Shown here in pieces: positions 35,259-46,974 of a stretch of DNA of 64,000 nt. Location: NCBI GenBank assembly GCA_014607495.2, contig CP053170.1:4960001-5024000 (forward strand). The letters are read 5' to 3'. Below the pieces are notes generated by a model. The model was not told where the DNA came from and did not search any database. It saw only the letters and a list, made by a program, of their open reading frames with translations. The translations under genes were made by a program, and so were the position numbers. This DNA comes from Carposina sasakii (taxonomy: Eukaryota; Arthropoda; Insecta; Lepidoptera; Carposinidae). Position 1 is the first letter of the stretch. Every line of letters starts with the position of its first letter.

Positions 35259-35271
35259 GGTCCACCCACCT
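35249..35271 (-). repeat. Right terminal inverted repeat of pogo-like element
   Basis: The exact complement of the left end over its outer 18 bp, followed by TA at 35272-35273. Confidence 0.9.
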
Positions 35272-35374
35272 TATTACTACATTTAGGCATTTTCTGCAAG
35301 TGGGCTTTAGTTACTTAGCCCACCATTCATTCTCATTCAGAGGAGACCTCAACAGAGGCCACCAAAAAAATTTA

Positions 35375-35440
35375 AATCGAGGGTTCGCCCACCACCGGGA
35401 CCTACACCCTCCGCTGAACCTCGAATCTGCGAATAGTGAC
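35375..35440 (+). mobile_element. R-H fragment
   Basis: It reads TCGAGGGTTCGCCCACCACC and CCTACACCCTCCGCTGAACC, matching the R-H body. The rest of 35281-36160 holds nothing I can name. Confidence 0.5.
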
Positions 35441-36167
35441 GCCTGATACAATTAAATATTTACCAAAAAAATGTAAGCAAAGCATAGAAGCATAAGAAAA
35501 TATCCGGGGGACCTGACAAGTGACTATGAAGTATTAAAACTAAATAGAAAACGCTTAATTTTAAGATAAGCACTAAAAGACAATTAATATTGTGCAATAA
35601 AGAATAAGAATAAGAAATATTACAAGTGGATAGAACTCCTATCCCTAACTTATAACTATGTTTGTGAGCATCAGCACAGGTTTCTCAAAATTGTACAAAA
35701 ATCGCTGATTGCTTGTCAAATTCGTAATACGTAAAATGAATTTCAAAGGAACTTTGGTATTTCGAGGCGAATATTGTACGACTTTCACTATCGCATTGCT
35801 TCGTCTTTGCTATTGCAAATTAGGTAATCAGGGGGCTGTAGATACGTATACAAAACTGGAAAACAATGTAAACTGCACCGCGTCAGCTGCCGTCCATTTT
35901 GATGGAGTTCAAAGATTGACACGGTCAATAACGAGGCTGACTTATTGAGACATACTCGTAGTGCCTTTATTTACGACCACAGAGGAGGGATACAGTGAAT
36001 AAAGTAGGTACGCGCGTTAAATAAAATATACAAACATATTGTTATTCCTAGAGAGGTAGGCAGATAAGTATTCAACATAGGCTGTCAAATTTCGTGTTCA
36101 ATTTACGGGGCATTACACCCGTGCGAAGGCGGGGCGGGTAGTTATATGTACATAATTATTATAGAAT

Positions 36168-36440
36168 TATCATCATCATCATTTCCAGCCCTGAGAAGTC
36201 CACTGTTGGACATAGGCCTCCCCCAACAACCTCCACTCCGATCGATCGGAAGCAGCCTGCATCCAACCGACGCCCGCGATCTTGACCAGGTCGTCCGTCC
36301 ACCTCGCGGGTGGCCTTCCCACGCGGCGTTTGCCGATACGTGGTATCCACTCTAGAAATTTCCGACTCCATCGGCCGTCAGTTCTTCGAGCTATGTGCCC
36401 TGCCCATTACCACTTCAGCTTACTGGACCGTTGAGCATAG
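36168..36440 (-). mobile_element. LINE ORF2 C-terminal remnant with tail
   Basis: On the minus strand it encodes RWTDDLVKIAGVGWMQAASD, then EWRLLGEAYVQQWTSQGWK and a stop, followed by an ATG-rich tail (GATGATGATG). The reading frame is open over this part, so this copy is among the less decayed ones. Upstream domains are missing. Confidence 0.75.
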
Positions 36441-36530
36441 AATTATATTATTGTTAAAATCAATATATCTATTCAAAAAACCGCATCAATATCCGTTGCG
36501 CAGTTTTAAAAATCTAAGCATACATAGGTT

Positions 36531-37021
36531 CAAGGGCGTCGCCAAGGGGGGGCAGGGAGGGGCAGCTGCCCCCCCCTAGAGATTCTAAAAAAGTTGCCAA
36601 ATATAATACAACCAAAGTCCTAAGTCTTTGAGTTGATTTGCTTGAAGTTCAAGCCTTGAACAATCATTCCCGTACGTCGAAAATCGAATTCAAACTCCTT
36701 TTTATTTTATTTTTCTAATAAATGTTATTATAACTCATTTACAAGTTTTTTATTGCATAGTCAAGAGCTCGTGCTCGTGTAGCTTTACACATTAGACTCT
36801 GTACTGTCACAGAATATATATGTATATAGTATTAAGATACTGTTGTTATTACAATCGCTGTAGATGTAAGGCTCGTAGTAAAAGTGAAAAGTTTCATGTG
36901 CTGTCGACTTTACCTACAATTCATACCTACTTTTCTCATTCATAGAGAATGAGAAAAGTATGAATTGTAGTAGGTAAAGTCAACTTGCCCCCCCCTGCGC
37001 CATCGGCTGGCGACGCCCTTG
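36531..37021. mobile_element. hAT-like MITE with 8-bp target duplication
   Basis: 491 bp with terminal repeats CAAGGGCGTCGCCA and the matching GGCGACGCCCTTG. It is flanked by an exact 8-bp direct repeat CATAGGTT (36523-36530 and 37022-37029). 8-bp duplications and short CA-starting ends fit the hAT superfamily. Long G and C runs lie just inside both ends. An inner palindrome occupies 36906-36981. There is no transposase. Confidence 0.85.
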
Positions 37022-37442
37022 CATAGGTTTACCCACTGAATTAACTCCAGTTTACCTTTTTAGCATTGACTCAGCTGTTTTTCGACTACAGGGCCGTGTC
37101 AGCCAGGCACGGGTTGTAACGAGTTTGCATTTTATTAGCGGAATATTTACGAGATTTTACTGTAAATTCAGACAAAATAATAATTTCAGTTTTAATAATC
37201 TTGACACGGGCGTTCCAGTCACGGGCATGTATGTAAGTACCTACCACTGATTTAACGAGTATTCCATGTACGGATTTTAATATTGTAACATTGTCATTGT
37301 CTCTTAGCTATACCCGAAGAGGGTTCGCATCAGGCAGGCAACCGAGCGTAAAACAAACGCCAAATCCTTGGCATTATGAGTTTCGAAAGAAACCCCATAA
37401 ATAGTGAGATAAGGGCAGGAAAATTATGATGAGGTACAATTT

Positions 37443-37855
37443 TTTTTTTTGTTTAGTTTATCCCGAAGGTAAGGCAAGGGGAACTAAGCCCATACAGCCA
37501 TTGTCTTTAGTAAATGATTTCTGAATTTATTATGGATGATAATGATGATGATGAATGGAAACGTCGGAAAAATCCTCAAGAACAAGTGTAAAGTTAGTCA
37601 AAATGAAAAATAATAGCAGAAACAACTTACATGGGCCCATGAAGATATCGTATTTCGGCTAAAGTTTTACTCAGCTTACCTGCGTATAAAACCATGCACA
37701 CGCACTAGATTCACATCACAAGTAATCAAAATATAACTTATCTAACAGAAAACATCACTTTACGGACACATGCACGGACGCATACAAATAATTTTTTATC
37801 ACAAGAAAATTACACCTGTACCCTTCCAGCTTTTCCCGCCGAAATCCTGATGTAC
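37443..37855 (+). mobile_element. R-J dispersed repeat copy 2
   Basis: Collinear with 22392-22800 in the same orientation, roughly 85% identical by eye. Confidence 0.65.
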
Positions 37856-37932
37856 TAAAAATTAACTAAAATTTTCTTAGTAAGTACCTATCTACCTATA
37901 AGTAGGTTAGTATTTATATTACTACTAGTCGC

Positions 37933-38136
37933 TTGGTGCCGGCAGTAGAGTTTGTACCACCCCTGCCTGCCCGTGGGTATTTCCGGGAAGTGGGCAGCAG
38001 CGCCTCCCGTACTGACAACATGGTCCGAAAATCACACTGCGGTCACCAACCCGCCTGCCAAACCCCCCTGTGGCAGTAGCCTTGTGGCGTGCCCTGGGGG
38101 AGGCCTATGTCCAGCAGTGGACTGCAATATGCTGAA
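37933..38136 (+). mobile_element. R-F LINE 3' end
   Basis: It matches the 7868 and 9330 copies with a short internal deletion and ends CAGTGGACTGCAATATGCTG. Confidence 0.65.
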
Positions 38137-38796
38137 GAAGAAGAATATTACTTTTTAAGTTATATAAACCTAACCAAAACCGGCATGTGTGCTCATTCCT
38201 ACTTAATGACTGTTCCTGCAACTGAGTGTGAGTAGGTATATCAAGAGGTGTCAGTGTTCTTAATAGCAGTACATTTGGGAGCGCAGTCACAGCGCAGGTG
38301 TAGTTAAATACAGTGGAGTGGATGTATTGTATCTCCGAATGCTATATTTCATATTATAGGCCAGGAGGTATTGCGCTAAATGACAACGTTTTTACGTTTA
38401 AACGGAATATTTAAGGTTATTGTTTAGCTTTGATTTGGCCGTATCAAAAATGTTCGTTTGACAGCGTAGAAGACATTTTCAACGCTAAAAGAAGCTTTAA
38501 ACGTAGTCGCGTTACGAAATACGTTCAACAATAGCGAAATTGTCTCCTGGAGGCTGCGCAGTTTTGAATAAAATTATAACACAAAATCTGGACAAGTCAA
38601 CTCTCGTGCTTTGAGTCTATGTGCATTGTTAAACAGATTTTATCAAGGAGGTGTCTTGGCTCATTCTATTTGCGAATTTGACATTTCTAAGTATACAACT
38701 GATATTATAAATTTGAAAGTAACTTTATTTGTTACCTCTTCACTCATTATTTACTCAACCAATAGATATTTTGTATAATATATATATATATATATA

Positions 38797-39182
38797 CAGG
38801 ATGATTTTTGGTCGTCAACGTTTCCGAAAACTATGGAATCTCCTCATCATCACGATCATTTTTCTCCATGGAAGCATACCTGGGAAGTGTCTGGTTTCCA
38901 AAATATTAGGGTCCAAAGTTAGGTAAATAGACTGCGTTTTTCTGCATAAATGCACATAGACGCGCGTAGCAGGATTTTTTCACGAAAAATAATTAATATC
39001 TGTCTATAAAAAAACTAACATAAACACTAGACACTATAAATTTCGCACGATCAAGGAATTAATTTTTTTTTTTCCAAAAAAAAAATTTTTTTGTCCCAGC
39101 ATTTTTTTTTGGCATAAACTTACTTTATTTGATGTATAGAGTACGTACCCTTCGTTAAAGGTGGCCACAAAAAAACACCCTG
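38797..39182 (+). mobile_element. MITE-B copy 3
   Basis: TA-flanked inside a TATA run. It reads from CAGGATGATTTTTGGTCGTC to AAAAACACCCTG. Contains GCGCGTAGCAGGATTTTTTC. Confidence 0.8.
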
Positions 39183-39876
39183 TATATATTGAAGGAAGAT
39201 TTTGGGACTTTGGGAGTACCGAAAAAGAAATTGGCTAGGTACATTTAGTAGCCCACGCAGACGAAGTGGCGGGCAACGGCTAGTTGTTCATAAACCTATC
39301 CACTTCTATAGGATCATATTACAAAACTTTTTAGTAGTAGGTAATATACCTGGGTCAGTTTACGGTCTCATTGAAAATTTAAATCGCTTGACCGATACGG
39401 AGTTAAATCGAGTTTAGCAAGTCAGAGGACGATTCTCGCGGCCGCATACAAACAAGAAGGTACTAAGTAAACATTCAACTTTGAATATATCAATTCAGAA
39501 TAACCCAAAAGAAGCGCTCAATCGTAAATAAACTTCGTGATCAATTTCAAAATAAAGCGGATCTGTATTTACCAAATTTGTTGATAATGAATCAACAAAG
39601 GGTGGAAAAAGGAAGACCTCGCCGGACCAAAGACAAATTGTAGAGAACGGCAACGTCAAGAATAGGTACCCTAAACCATTATTCCTCTATGTCTAAACCG
39701 ACGTATTTTACTATTATTATTTTTTTTATTTAAAAAATATCATGAAAGACGAAGCGGAAGAGGTAAGACAGGACCGTAGCAAATCGAGTTAGTGATCTTT
39801 GCCTACCTTTCTGAGAAAGAGGAGTCATTTTTATGTATTAAATTCGACAACCGATTTGTGTACTTGATTGTGACCG

Positions 39877-39944
39877 GATTCAAATCCTGATAAGTGCAAA
39901 CATTGGTTATCATACCAATGTTTGCACTTACCAGGATTTGAATC
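39877..39944. repeat. Near-perfect 31-bp hairpin with 6-nt loop
   Basis: The left arm 39877-39907 (GATTCAAATCCTGATAAGTG onward) pairs with 39914-39944 at 30 of 31 positions. The loop is TATCAT. Transcription would give a long stable hairpin. GATTCAAATCC resembles a tRNA B box, so origin from a tRNA-related repeat is possible. Confidence 0.8.
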
Positions 39945-39991
39945 ATACGACATTTATTTTCGAGTCATATTTAAATACTAATATGCAAATT

Positions 39992-40165
39992 TAGAGTGGA
40001 TACCACGTATCGGCAAACGCAGCGTGGGAAGGCCACCGAGCGAGGTGGATGGACGACCTGGCCAAGATCGCGGGCGTTGGTTGGATGCAGGCTGCTTCCG
40101 ACAGGTCGGAGAGGAGGTTGTTGGGAGACCTATATCCAACAGTGGACTTCTCAGGGCTATAAATG
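39992..40165 (+). mobile_element. LINE ORF2 C-terminal remnant with tail
   Basis: It encodes RWMDDLAKIAGVGWMQAASD and RRLLGD, with a shift near the end. It finishes in a variant tail (CAACAGTGGACTTCTCAGGG) followed by GATGATG. Confidence 0.7.
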
Positions 40166-40448
40166 ATGATGCAAATTTAGAAAATAACTATAATCAACGT
40201 TTTCAGTTGAGATTAAATCCATACAGCTCCTTGTGTATAATGAACTCAACACATTGAGGTTAATTACATTGACGGATTTCATACAGAACACGCTATACAG
40301 ACACACTATAGCATTTAATTCGTTCTACGTGAGAGGAAACAAAGTTTATCTTGCAGGTCTAGACAGTTTACGTTACTTCGGGTACCTTGCCTAGAAACGT
40401 AATGTAAGAAAATAATAGAAGCCCTATACCTATAGGTACATACATATA

Positions 40449-40600
40449 CAGAGTGTGTGTGTCAGTCAGGCAAATACTGAACAATTACCATTATTTTGAG
40501 TCATACGACAGTGTCATTCATTACTCGCAGGAAACGCATTTTTAATTTGATTACATATCCGCAATGTTTGCTTTCCGCGCCATTAGGGTATATGCACTTA
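40449..40600 (+). mobile_element. MITE-D, 3'-truncated copy
   Basis: Only the left third is present, from CAGAGTGTGTGTGTCAGTCA to TTTGCTTTCCGCGCC. Confidence 0.65.
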
Positions 40601-40677
40601 TTTTTTTTATGATTTTAAATAATTATTTACATGACTACAAATATGTAAACAAATATGAGCATCATAAAAAAATACGC

Positions 40678-40815
40678 AGCTGTGTTCCGGAAATGTTGGG
40701 TTATAGAAGAAATCCCACAGCCACGTTTACCATCGACTCTTGCGACATGTACGACTTTCCGTGCAGCTGATGTATTCCAATACTCGTAAAGCCCAGCATC
40801 AGCACAGCAAATCTA
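40678..40815 (-). mobile_element. R-A repeat copy
   Basis: The reverse complement of the family, from CAGCTGTGTTCCGGAA to GCAGCTGATGTATTCCAATA. Part of the centre is deleted. Confidence 0.55.
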
Positions 40816-41194
40816 TAAAATATCTCTACTTAGGTACTCCCAATTTCTTCATATTAGTCTATTTTCTATTGCATTCTTCTACACAACAAACAACCCTCTA
40901 TACCATAGCTAAATTAAATTCAAACTGACAACACTCTTTTTACGTCTTGTCAAATAAGTCAGTATGTTTGACTTACAGTGAATACTCGAGTTTATGAAAA
41001 TTGCGGTAAACCGTAGAGGGCGGGGGTATATCCAGGAGAGGGGCGTTTATAATGGAGCATTATGGGCTGAGGTGTGTTATGTTTACAACCTTAAGAACAC
41101 AAGTTATAAGCTTCTATAATTTTAAACCCAGCATGGACTACTGTTTGGGGATAGCTACATTATCTTTAGGCTAATTACCTGATATCCTCTGAGG

Positions 41195-41232
41195 GAGGCT
41201 TTCGTTCAGCAGTGGACTGCAATAGGCTACGA
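41195..41232 (+). mobile_element. R-F tail fragment
   Basis: The terminal ~35 bp only, containing CAGCAGTGGACTGCAATAGG. Confidence 0.55.
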
Positions 41233-41267
41233 GATGAGATGACCTGATTTCCAGTTCTGATACGGTG

Positions 41268-41450
41268 CTAGTAATGCTTCACTAGAATACATCAGCTGCA
41301 TCGCCTTCCATGTATGTCGTGAAAGTCGACTAAGGATCTAAGCCGTTCTCCTGGGTGATAAAGCAACTTGTCACTGAACTTTTATATCTGGCCTAATTAT
41401 GCTAAACTTGTAGCATTCTTAATCGTGATTCTGCAGTTCCGGATTAATCT
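41268..41450 (+). mobile_element. R-A repeat copy, 3'-truncated
   Basis: It runs from GGTGCTAGTAATGCTTCACT through CATCAGCTGCATCGCC to CTGCAGTTCCGGATTAATCT. Confidence 0.55.
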
Positions 41451-41561
41451 TATAATAGAGAAAATTGTACAGTAGCTGCGTTGCTATGGCAAATACGAAT
41501 TTCAACAGTAGATTACACAACGGTGGATCAGTATGAATAATAATTAATGTAATATTTTAGA

Positions 41562-41893
41562 TGATGATGATGATCTCCGACCGTATTTCGGCCAAGGCGA
41601 CCAATCTCTACGGAGATTGGCCTGGTACGCAGGAGTTATTGTAGTGCGCAAGTGTGTGTGCAAACACAGATGCACTCTCTATTCCGTTACTCTCATAGTC
41701 CAATGGGACGCAAAGCCGACACGACCGGAGAGAGATCAGGCGCAGGACCAACAGTTTACGTGCTTTCCGAGGTACGAGCTAAGTGACAATTTTACTTTTT
41801 ATTTTTAAAATCTGTACATGAAATAAATTCATTGGTACAGGCCCGTGACTGGGATCGAATTTACGTCTCCCGCTTGGAAGGTGCACGTCTTAA
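41562..41893 (-). mobile_element. tRNA-derived SINE
   Basis: On the minus strand the head reads GCCCAGTGGTTAAGACG (A-box-like) and TTCGATCCCAG (B-box-like), the two parts of an internal Pol III promoter. A body of ~260 bp follows with CCAATCTCCGTAGAGATTGG, and a GATCATCATCAT tail. The plus-strand copy at 46975 is collinear. Confidence 0.8.
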
Positions 41894-42617
41894 CCACTGG
41901 GCTGTCACCGCTTTAAGATATAATAAGATATTTAAGATATTAATAAGCATAAAACCGTGTTTACTACTTGGCATTTATTTATTAACAAAATTAATTGAAA
42001 TAGTCATCACCCTTTTTTGCTCCATAGGTAAAAATAGGGATTAATCATTATATCTCGGATTACGAATTCTCTTGCATTGTACCACACAATCACCGGTGGG
42101 AGCTTATCCAACTTCAAGTGAAAGGATTAATAATACATAAATTAATTTAAACTTACGTGAGTGACGCTAGCCGACGCCATTTCATTACATATTAGTTGCT
42201 ATATGTGCTTGGACTTTAAACTTGAAGACGCGACGCAACTCGAAAATGATGCAAAATGCTAGTCATGGAAATGTATACAAAATCTGTTAAGTTAATTATA
42301 AATGGCGGGGAATATGCAAGACACATCTGAAACCTCCGTCCATGATTATGTGAATTAGTTTATGTTATCTCCTCAACTGTCGATGCGCTAAATTGCCATA
42401 CCCCGTTGACTATCGCACGTCCGTCGCTCGACAGTCAACGGGCGACGAAAGCGGTCGGACGGTTTTTCCTTGATTTCTAGCTATATATGTAATAAAACTA
42501 TTTACTAAATTTCCTATTCAATTATGTAGAGTTTAGGTCAAAAAGGAGTATTAAAAATAAACACTCTTGAGTCAAACTAACATTTCTTAGATTCTTGGAC
42601 ACGAACACTTCTCAGGT

Positions 42618-42958
42618 CAAATTATTTATTTTATTTATTTATTTCATACCTTACTTCTATCTTTACAGGTTTAACCTACCACGACAGAGTAGCAACTTTA
42701 TATTTAAGTGTAACATACGATGTACATAGTTATTTTTGTAAATTCATTCAAAGTACAATGGAATAGGTCAGTAATATCCGCAACTTTATTGAGCGTATGC
42801 ATCGTGCGCGTCATTAGTGCTTTGTTTACTAGATTGGTCCTGCCGCGTACCACGGTAAATAGCCGCGGTCGCCGTCGTCTACCTACGTAGTTATCGGGGA
42901 CACATAGATAGCAATTTCCCAATACTTCGGCATTTGATATTTTTCTATTTAACACCTT
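42618..42958 (-). mobile_element. LINE ORF2 C-terminal remnant with AAAT tail
   Basis: The minus strand from 42955 encodes ~83 residues including RRRRPRLFTVVRGRTNLVNK and ITDLFHCTLNEF, a pattern seen near the end of Jockey/CR1-like ORF2 proteins. It is followed by an (AAAT)n-type tail on the minus strand (42618-42650). The clade differs from the R-F copies. Confidence 0.5.
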
Positions 42959-42965
42959 AAATATA

Positions 42966-43336
42966 CAGGGTGATTTTTGGTCGTCAACGTTCCCGAAAAC
43001 TACGGAATCTCCTTATCATCACGATGATTTTTCTCCATGGAAGCATACCTGGGAAGTGTCTGGTTTCCAAAATATTAGGGTCCAAAGTTGAGTAAATAGA
43101 CTGCGTTTTTCTGCATAAATGCACATAGACGCGCGTAGCAGGATTTTTTCACGAAAAATAATTAATATCTGTCTATAAAAAAACTAACATAAACACTAGA
43201 CACTATAAATTTCGCACGATCAAGGAATTTAAAATAAAATAAAAAAATTCCCAGCATTTTTTTTGGCATAAACTTACTTTATTTCATGTATAGAATACGT
43301 ACCCTTCGTTAAAGGTGGCCACAAAAAAACACCCTG
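42966..43336 (+). mobile_element. MITE-B copy 4
   Basis: TA-flanked, 371 bp, with intact ends CAGGGTGATTTTTGG and AAACACCCTG. It is inserted a few bases from the LINE remnant. Confidence 0.85.
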
Positions 43337-43461
43337 TATACAAAGCGAGCGCCATTTCCCTTCGTACTCTCAATTCATTGTACCCTACCATAACCAAATT
43401 TAGCGTGCACTTTATTATATTGTAACAATAGTAAACAATGCGAGCTTATACATACTTGTAC

Positions 43462-43560
43462 ACAGCCTATTGCAATCCACTGCTGGCCGTAGGACACCTC
43501 AGGGTACGACGACGTAACGACGCCATAAGCCTACTGCTATAAGGGGCTTTAGCCTATGTT
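43462..43560 (-). mobile_element. R-F tail fragment
   Basis: It begins CAGCCTATTGCAATCCACTG, the reverse complement of the R-F tail. Confidence 0.55.
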
Positions 43561-43714
43561 CACCACGCTTTTATACACGTCCAGGTGTTAAATAGATATA
43601 AGTAAAGTTTGTTGTGATTATAAATTCGCTTTGTGCAGTAATTTTGTGTTTATAATAAACTAGATATGTACCCTGAAATATAATAATTGCCTAATCTATT
43701 TGTCACTAATCACT

Positions 43715-43790
43715 GGACCCGATATTTAAACGAGGCTGTGATATATCCTTTATAATCTTGCAGTTGTGGAACACAGCCATGTGTATATGT
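43715..43790 (+). mobile_element. R-A fragment
   Basis: Only the 3' part is recognisable, ending GGAACACAGCCATGTGTATA. Confidence 0.45.
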
Positions 43791-44449
43791 CTATATAATG
43801 TATATGTGTAGAAATCAAAGTGAGGTATCTTATCCATGACACTACAATTACCTATATATAGATATACCTACTTAAATAGTCTACGTGAATGTTAAGTCTG
43901 GATAGGTACAATATTAAATGTTTTTACATATATGAGTAGAAAAGGAGTAAGCAACCATGAATACCAAAAACTACCCCCCATTCATGCCAACCGAAAAAAA
44001 TAATTAAGTATTTATTTCTCAACAAGAGTTATTTCTCGACGCAGGCACTTAACGATTTTTAAAAAGCGGAGCCAAATTGACTTCCTGTTGACAATAAAAA
44101 AGTTTGGTTCTTAAAATATTTCCGGCAGAGTTATATTAATTTCGGAGTCGTTTTCCTTCAATTTCTGCTACTGACAGAAATAAAAAAAAATGATTTTGAG
44201 AGTTTTTTCCAATTCTAATCTAACCCTTTCGAATTACAATGATAATCGAAGAAAGGCAATACTATTTGACACTCTGAATTTTAACCTAGAAGAGATTCTG
44301 CTAGTTACCGAAAATTTAATACAAAGCTTAACTGCGGGCAACGATCAAACATAGTTTTTTAAGGAGAACTTGAACATTTTAATTGATGGATCTAACCTTT
44401 ACTTTATTATTTTATTTTATTAGACCATGTTCGATCCACAATTATTTTG

Positions 44450-44755
44450 AACTAGTGGACGCCAGCGACTCCGTCCGCGTGGACTACAGAAAAAAAAAAC
44501 ATTTTCCCGGGATAAAAAGTAGCCTATATGTTAAGTGGGACCTGTCACAACATATTCCTGAAAACTGCATCGAAATCGGTTCAGCCGTTTCTGAGATTAG
44601 CGTGCACAAATGCACAGACAAACCGACAGACCAAAATTCCAAAAATCATTGTTTTGGGTACTATTGCATTGTTAAAGGTATTCTATAATATTTTTTCTTA
44701 TATATCTTCCATGTACAGACAGCGATTCGTTACATTTTTATTATATGTATAGATA
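44450..44755 (+). mobile_element. R-E LINE 3' end (RTE-like)
   Basis: It contains TCCGTCCGCGTGGACTACAG, ATCGAAATCGGTTCAGCCG and ends TATTATATGTATAGAT. The open frames are fortuitous. Confidence 0.7.
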
Positions 44756-45061
44756 GAAGATTGGTTATTTTAACTCCGTAGTTGTTTCCAATTAATCTAT
44801 GAAGACAGTCATTTCAGGGCAGATGTTTCTTTAACAATATAAATAGCGTTCCATTTTCCCTAACCAAATGTTCCCATAAAGATATTTCAATAAAAATATA
44901 TAAAATCTATATTCAGCTGTTGTCAATATTCGCTCAATTTGAACCCCGCACCCCGAGGCTACACTTTCCGCGATCTGTAACGTCTCGTGTACACATCGTA
45001 TTCTATATATTTGAAAATTCAAATTCATGCTGAGTTCTTACAATAGGTTTTTTGTTATTTT

Positions 45062-45245
45062 CCTGTGCTGATCCGGGGCTTCACTAAAATTCACCAGCTG
45101 CATCTCCTTCCACGCATATCGCAAGAGTCGAGTATGGAAATCAGGCAATTCTTGATCATTTACATCCTGTCCACGCTATTATAAATGTGGCTGTGGGATG
45201 TCTTTTATAATCTTCTGGCTACCCCATTTTGGAAACAGAACCGTG
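45062..45245 (+). mobile_element. R-A repeat copy
   Basis: It runs from GTGCTGATCCGGGGCTTCAC through TCTGGCTACCCCATTTTGGA to ACAGAACCGTGGCTATATG. The stretch before the end shows the ancestral form of the minisatellite unit. Confidence 0.6.
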
Positions 45246-45254
45246 GCTATATGT

Positions 45255-45345
45255 CGTCGTCGTCAGCCTATTGCAGTCCACGGCTGGACGTAGGCTTCCC
45301 CCAAAGCAAGCCACAAGGCTCGATCTCCCGTTTTGCCATCCAACC
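45255..45345 (-). mobile_element. R-F tail fragment
   Basis: It contains AGCCTATTGCAGTCCACGGC and AAGGCTCGATCTCCCG, the reverse of an R-F 3' end. Confidence 0.55.
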
Positions 45346-45372
45346 ACTACCACTATCTACTCGTATATTATA

Positions 45373-45713
45373 CAGGCTGATTTTTGATTGTCAACGTTCC
45401 CTACGGAATCTCCTCATCATCACGATCATTTTTCTCCATGGAAGCATACCTGGGAAGTGCCTGGTTCTCAAGATATTAGGGTCCAAAGTTGAGTAAATAG
45501 ACTGCGTTTTTCTGCATAAATGCACATAGTCGCACGTAGCAGGATTTTATCACGAGAAATAATTAATATCTGTCTATTAAAAAACTAGCATAAACACTGG
45601 ACACTATAAATTTCGCCCGATGAAGTAATTAAATATATATATATTTTTTAATTACATTGTTTCCCAGCATTTTTTTGGCATAAACTTAAGGGTGGCAACA
45701 AAAAAACATTCTG
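45373..45713 (+). mobile_element. MITE-B copy 5
   Basis: 341 bp, TA-flanked. It lacks the TTTATTTGATGTATAGAGTA block near its right end, so it carries a small internal deletion. Confidence 0.75.
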
Positions 45714-46191
45714 TATATACCAGTGTTTATATGTAAGTACATATAAGTATAAGTATTATTTTTCTTTTATAATTTAATAATAAATATGCCATAGAAATAA
45801 TTTTACAATTTTCGCTATTGTATTGCCACCGATTTGCAATTGCAATACACGTAATAACGTATACGTACCAACCAATGGTTCAATAATCAACCTTCAATAA
45901 GGCTACAACCAGTAAAATCAACAGAAATCCAACGCACACACACAACCCTCGCTTTTCATTGGTCGACACGACTGCTATGATGTAGCATGCGATCCATCAG
46001 CCGCTGATTACCTGTCAGTGCCCGCTTTGTGTGACCATCCTGTATGGCAACGCTGAAAAAACTTAATAGATTTTTGTACGCCTTTCCACAATTATTTGGG
46101 TAAAGTGTAAACAATGATTTAACATTATTTACATTTTCGACTCGTCGTCGTCCCAAATAGAATATATGTTAAGTAGCTGCTGGCATTTGTA

Positions 46192-46498
46192 CCCGTATGA
46201 TGAATTTAGTAAGAGCGAGATGTCTCACTTTTAAACGTTAATTCCACAGAGCTAAGTAATAACCAGACAAGGCAAGTGTAAAAAGTAAAGTACTTGGTGT
46301 GTAAAAAGGGATTGCAAACCACTTCTATCAGCCCTAATTCATTCAGTCCTGGCTCGAGAACGAGTGTCTATCTAATTCTGAAGTCTATTTTTTACATGCA
46401 AAGTACATACATTTAGTTTAACTAGTTATTAGTAACTCTGTGAATTTGACGTTAAAAAGTAAGACATCTCGCTCTCACCAAATTCATCATACCGGTGC
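46192..46498. mobile_element. MITE-I copy 1
   Basis: The ends are inverted repeats of ~45 bp (GAATTTAGTAAGAGCGAGAT at the left; ATCTCGCTCTCACCAAATTC at the right). The interior is unrelated to other families here. Confidence 0.75.
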
Positions 46499-46974
46499 TG
46501 GTTTCTCATTACGACTGGATTTCCTGTTCGTGATCATGAGTAATTAGATTCATCACGACTAAATTTGCATTTGACTGTGACCACAAGTTGCTAGATTCGA
46601 GGGTCATTGGAGGATGTAGACTGTACGGCCCGGTGATGTGCAGACACCACTTGAAGATATCTGCTAGTTACCTCTATTTAAGTCATAGAATAATGAGATT
46701 CAGATTCAGATAAAACAAACATTCGGTAGTAAATTTCAAAATTTTGTATAAATTGGTCCGGACTGCGGCATAATACGATACCGAACTACCACAGTTTTTA
46801 CTAAGCCTTTGTCTGCTATTTGCTTGCTCCAAACTTATATCGGGACATAGTGATGAGTTACTAGATGATTGAGACAACATACTAACTTAATATTATTATA
46901 AAATTATTATTAATAAGGTTTCTATGTTTTTACCCTGTTTGTCTTGTTTCATTGTTGTGATTGTATCTGTATGT

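Larger units (their letters stand above)
24674..35271 (-). mobile_element. ~10.6-kb pogo/Tigger-like DNA transposon with nested insertions
   Basis: The two ends are inverted repeats (AGGTGGGTGGACCATGGA at the left, its complement at the right). They continue after one mismatch with GGCCA, and the element is flanked by TA on both sides. TA duplications are the rule for the Tc1/mariner/pogo superfamily. The element holds a pogo-type transposase (minus strand, 25445-27720) and AAGGCCA/TGGCCTT motifs near both ends. A LINE and two GC-rich ~695-bp blocks lie between the transposase 5' side and the right terminus. Removing them would leave about 4 kb. Confidence 0.85.

Noticed and set aside
42370..42470. 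GC-rich hairpin (CCCGTTGACT with AGTCAACGGG) as a terminator or RNA gene
   Set aside because: A 10-bp stem with a ~24-nt loop, with no further RNA-gene or Pol III signals.
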